From contig JAIDPG010000385.1 of NCBI GenBank assembly GCA_029062865.1, positions 13,683-19,677 of the forward strand: a stretch of DNA of 5,995 nt, in the 5' to 3' direction. Position 1 is the stretch's first letter. Every line of letters starts with the position of its first letter. The stretch is from Oscillospiraceae bacterium (GTDB lineage Bacteria > Bacillota > Clostridia > Oscillospirales > Ruminococcaceae). Positions 5,623 through 5,995 of the stretch are shown one piece after another. Both the position numbers and the translations under genes were made by a program. Under the pieces are notes generated by a model, which ran no database searches, was not told where the DNA came from, and worked only from the letters and a program-made list of their open reading frames with translations.

Positions 5623-5995
5623 TTCTTAATCACCTCCGTAAGGTGCAATTTTAACATCATTTTTTCTTTCCTTGCGAACGTCACAAAAAACTCTGTCGGC
5701 GTATCAGCGTTTATTGAAAGTGCTCCCGCTTTGCCGCCTTTGACGCTCACAGCTTTTGAGTTGTAAGTAAATGATTCGATATCCAACAAATCGCCGTTTC
5801 CGTCCTCTCCTACGGCTGAACATTCAACAAAAAGATCATTATGAGCTTCCGCTGTTTTGATGACGATTTTATACAGACCTTGAGCAGCGTTAATCGGAAA
5901 GGCTCTTTGCGCCAAAACATTTTCAACGCTCACAATCTCTGATCCCATTCCGGTACTCACTCCCGGTTGCGGATTAGGTGTATCGGGCTTGGGAG
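5619..5995 (-). CDS. C-terminal part of a larger protein: Pro-rich linker plus beta-rich domain, 5' partial
   Basis: A GTG at 5960 could be read as a start, but the frame stays open to the window edge and encodes PKPDTPNPQPG just before it. That is a typical interdomain linker, and no spaced ribosome binding site precedes the GTG. The gene therefore most likely continues beyond the right edge. The last ~110 residues form one predicted beta-sandwich-like domain: AFPINAAQGLYKIVI, then LFVECSAVGEDGNGD, LLDIESF, AVSVKGGKAGALSI, FFVTFARKEKMMLKLHLTEVIKK at the end. From memory, similar tails (a GxYxI strand, a VGEDG turn and a Lys-rich end) occur on large ATP-binding proteins of defence-type operons, possibly GHKL/MutL-like. 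I hold this weakly, because the catalytic part is not in the window. Its stop overlaps the start of the next gene, so all three belong to one transcript read from outside the window. Confidence 0.7.
   Translation of the reverse strand, partial: PKPDTPNPQPGVSTGMGSEIVSVENVLAQRAFPINAAQGLYKIVIKTAEAHNDLFVECSAVGEDGNGDLLDIESFTYNSKAVSVKGGKAGALSINADTPTEFFVTFARKEKMMLKLHLTEVIKK
5631..5637 (-). promoter_or_regulatory. Ribosome binding site of the 314-aa gene
   Basis: GGAGGTG on the minus strand, continuing into ATT, is a near-perfect Shine-Dalgarno sequence 8 bases before the ATG at 5622. It lies within the last codons of the upstream gene, so it supports both the chosen start and operon-style coupling. 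Confidence 0.88.

Noticed and set aside
5488..5766. 92-codon + strand frame across the junction of the two right-hand minus genes
   Set aside because: It is antisense to two well-supported coupled genes and their ribosome binding site, and its protein shows no domain pattern.

Overview
The window looks like a fragment of a low-to-mid GC Firmicutes genome, probably a gut or rumen Clostridia (Oscillospiraceae-like). This is inferred from strong GGAGG-type ribosome binding sites, a GTG start, an FtsK/EssC-like protein and the codon style. No rRNA, tRNA, CRISPR array or recognisable transposase is visible.

Left block (1-3608, + strand, GC-rich). It opens with the 3' part of a large FtsK/SpoIIIE-type protein that resembles the C-terminal half of an EssC-like type VII secretion ATPase. 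Both nucleotide-binding modules seen here have lost the Walker A and Walker B residues. Next comes a small histidine phosphotransfer (HPt) protein with a clear phosphorylatable His. It is followed by a two-component response regulator with an intact REC domain and an intact HD-GYP c-di-GMP phosphodiesterase domain. The last two look like successive steps of a phosphorelay ending in c-di-GMP breakdown; the histidine kinase is not in the window. Hairpins lie in both gaps of this block.

Junction (3609-3883). This 275-bp gap lies between converging transcription units. It has no convincing gene but is rich in inverted repeats: a nested hairpin, a perfect 10-bp stem whose loop can pair downstream, and an 11-bp terminator-like stem just after the minus-strand operon.

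Right block (3884-5995, - strand, clearly more AT-rich). Three tightly coupled genes are read leftward: the C-terminal end of a larger protein that runs off the right edge (Pro-rich linker plus a beta-rich domain), a 314-aa unrecognised protein, and a 264-aa protein that resembles the DUF6339 family. Start and stop codons overlap (ATGA and TGATG) and each internal gene has its own strong Shine-Dalgarno site. The composition shift, tight coupling and orphan families suggest a horizontally acquired cassette. A phage-defence or DNA-modification-linked system is the leading hypothesis, but no catalytic signature in the window proves it; the genes beyond the right edge would decide.
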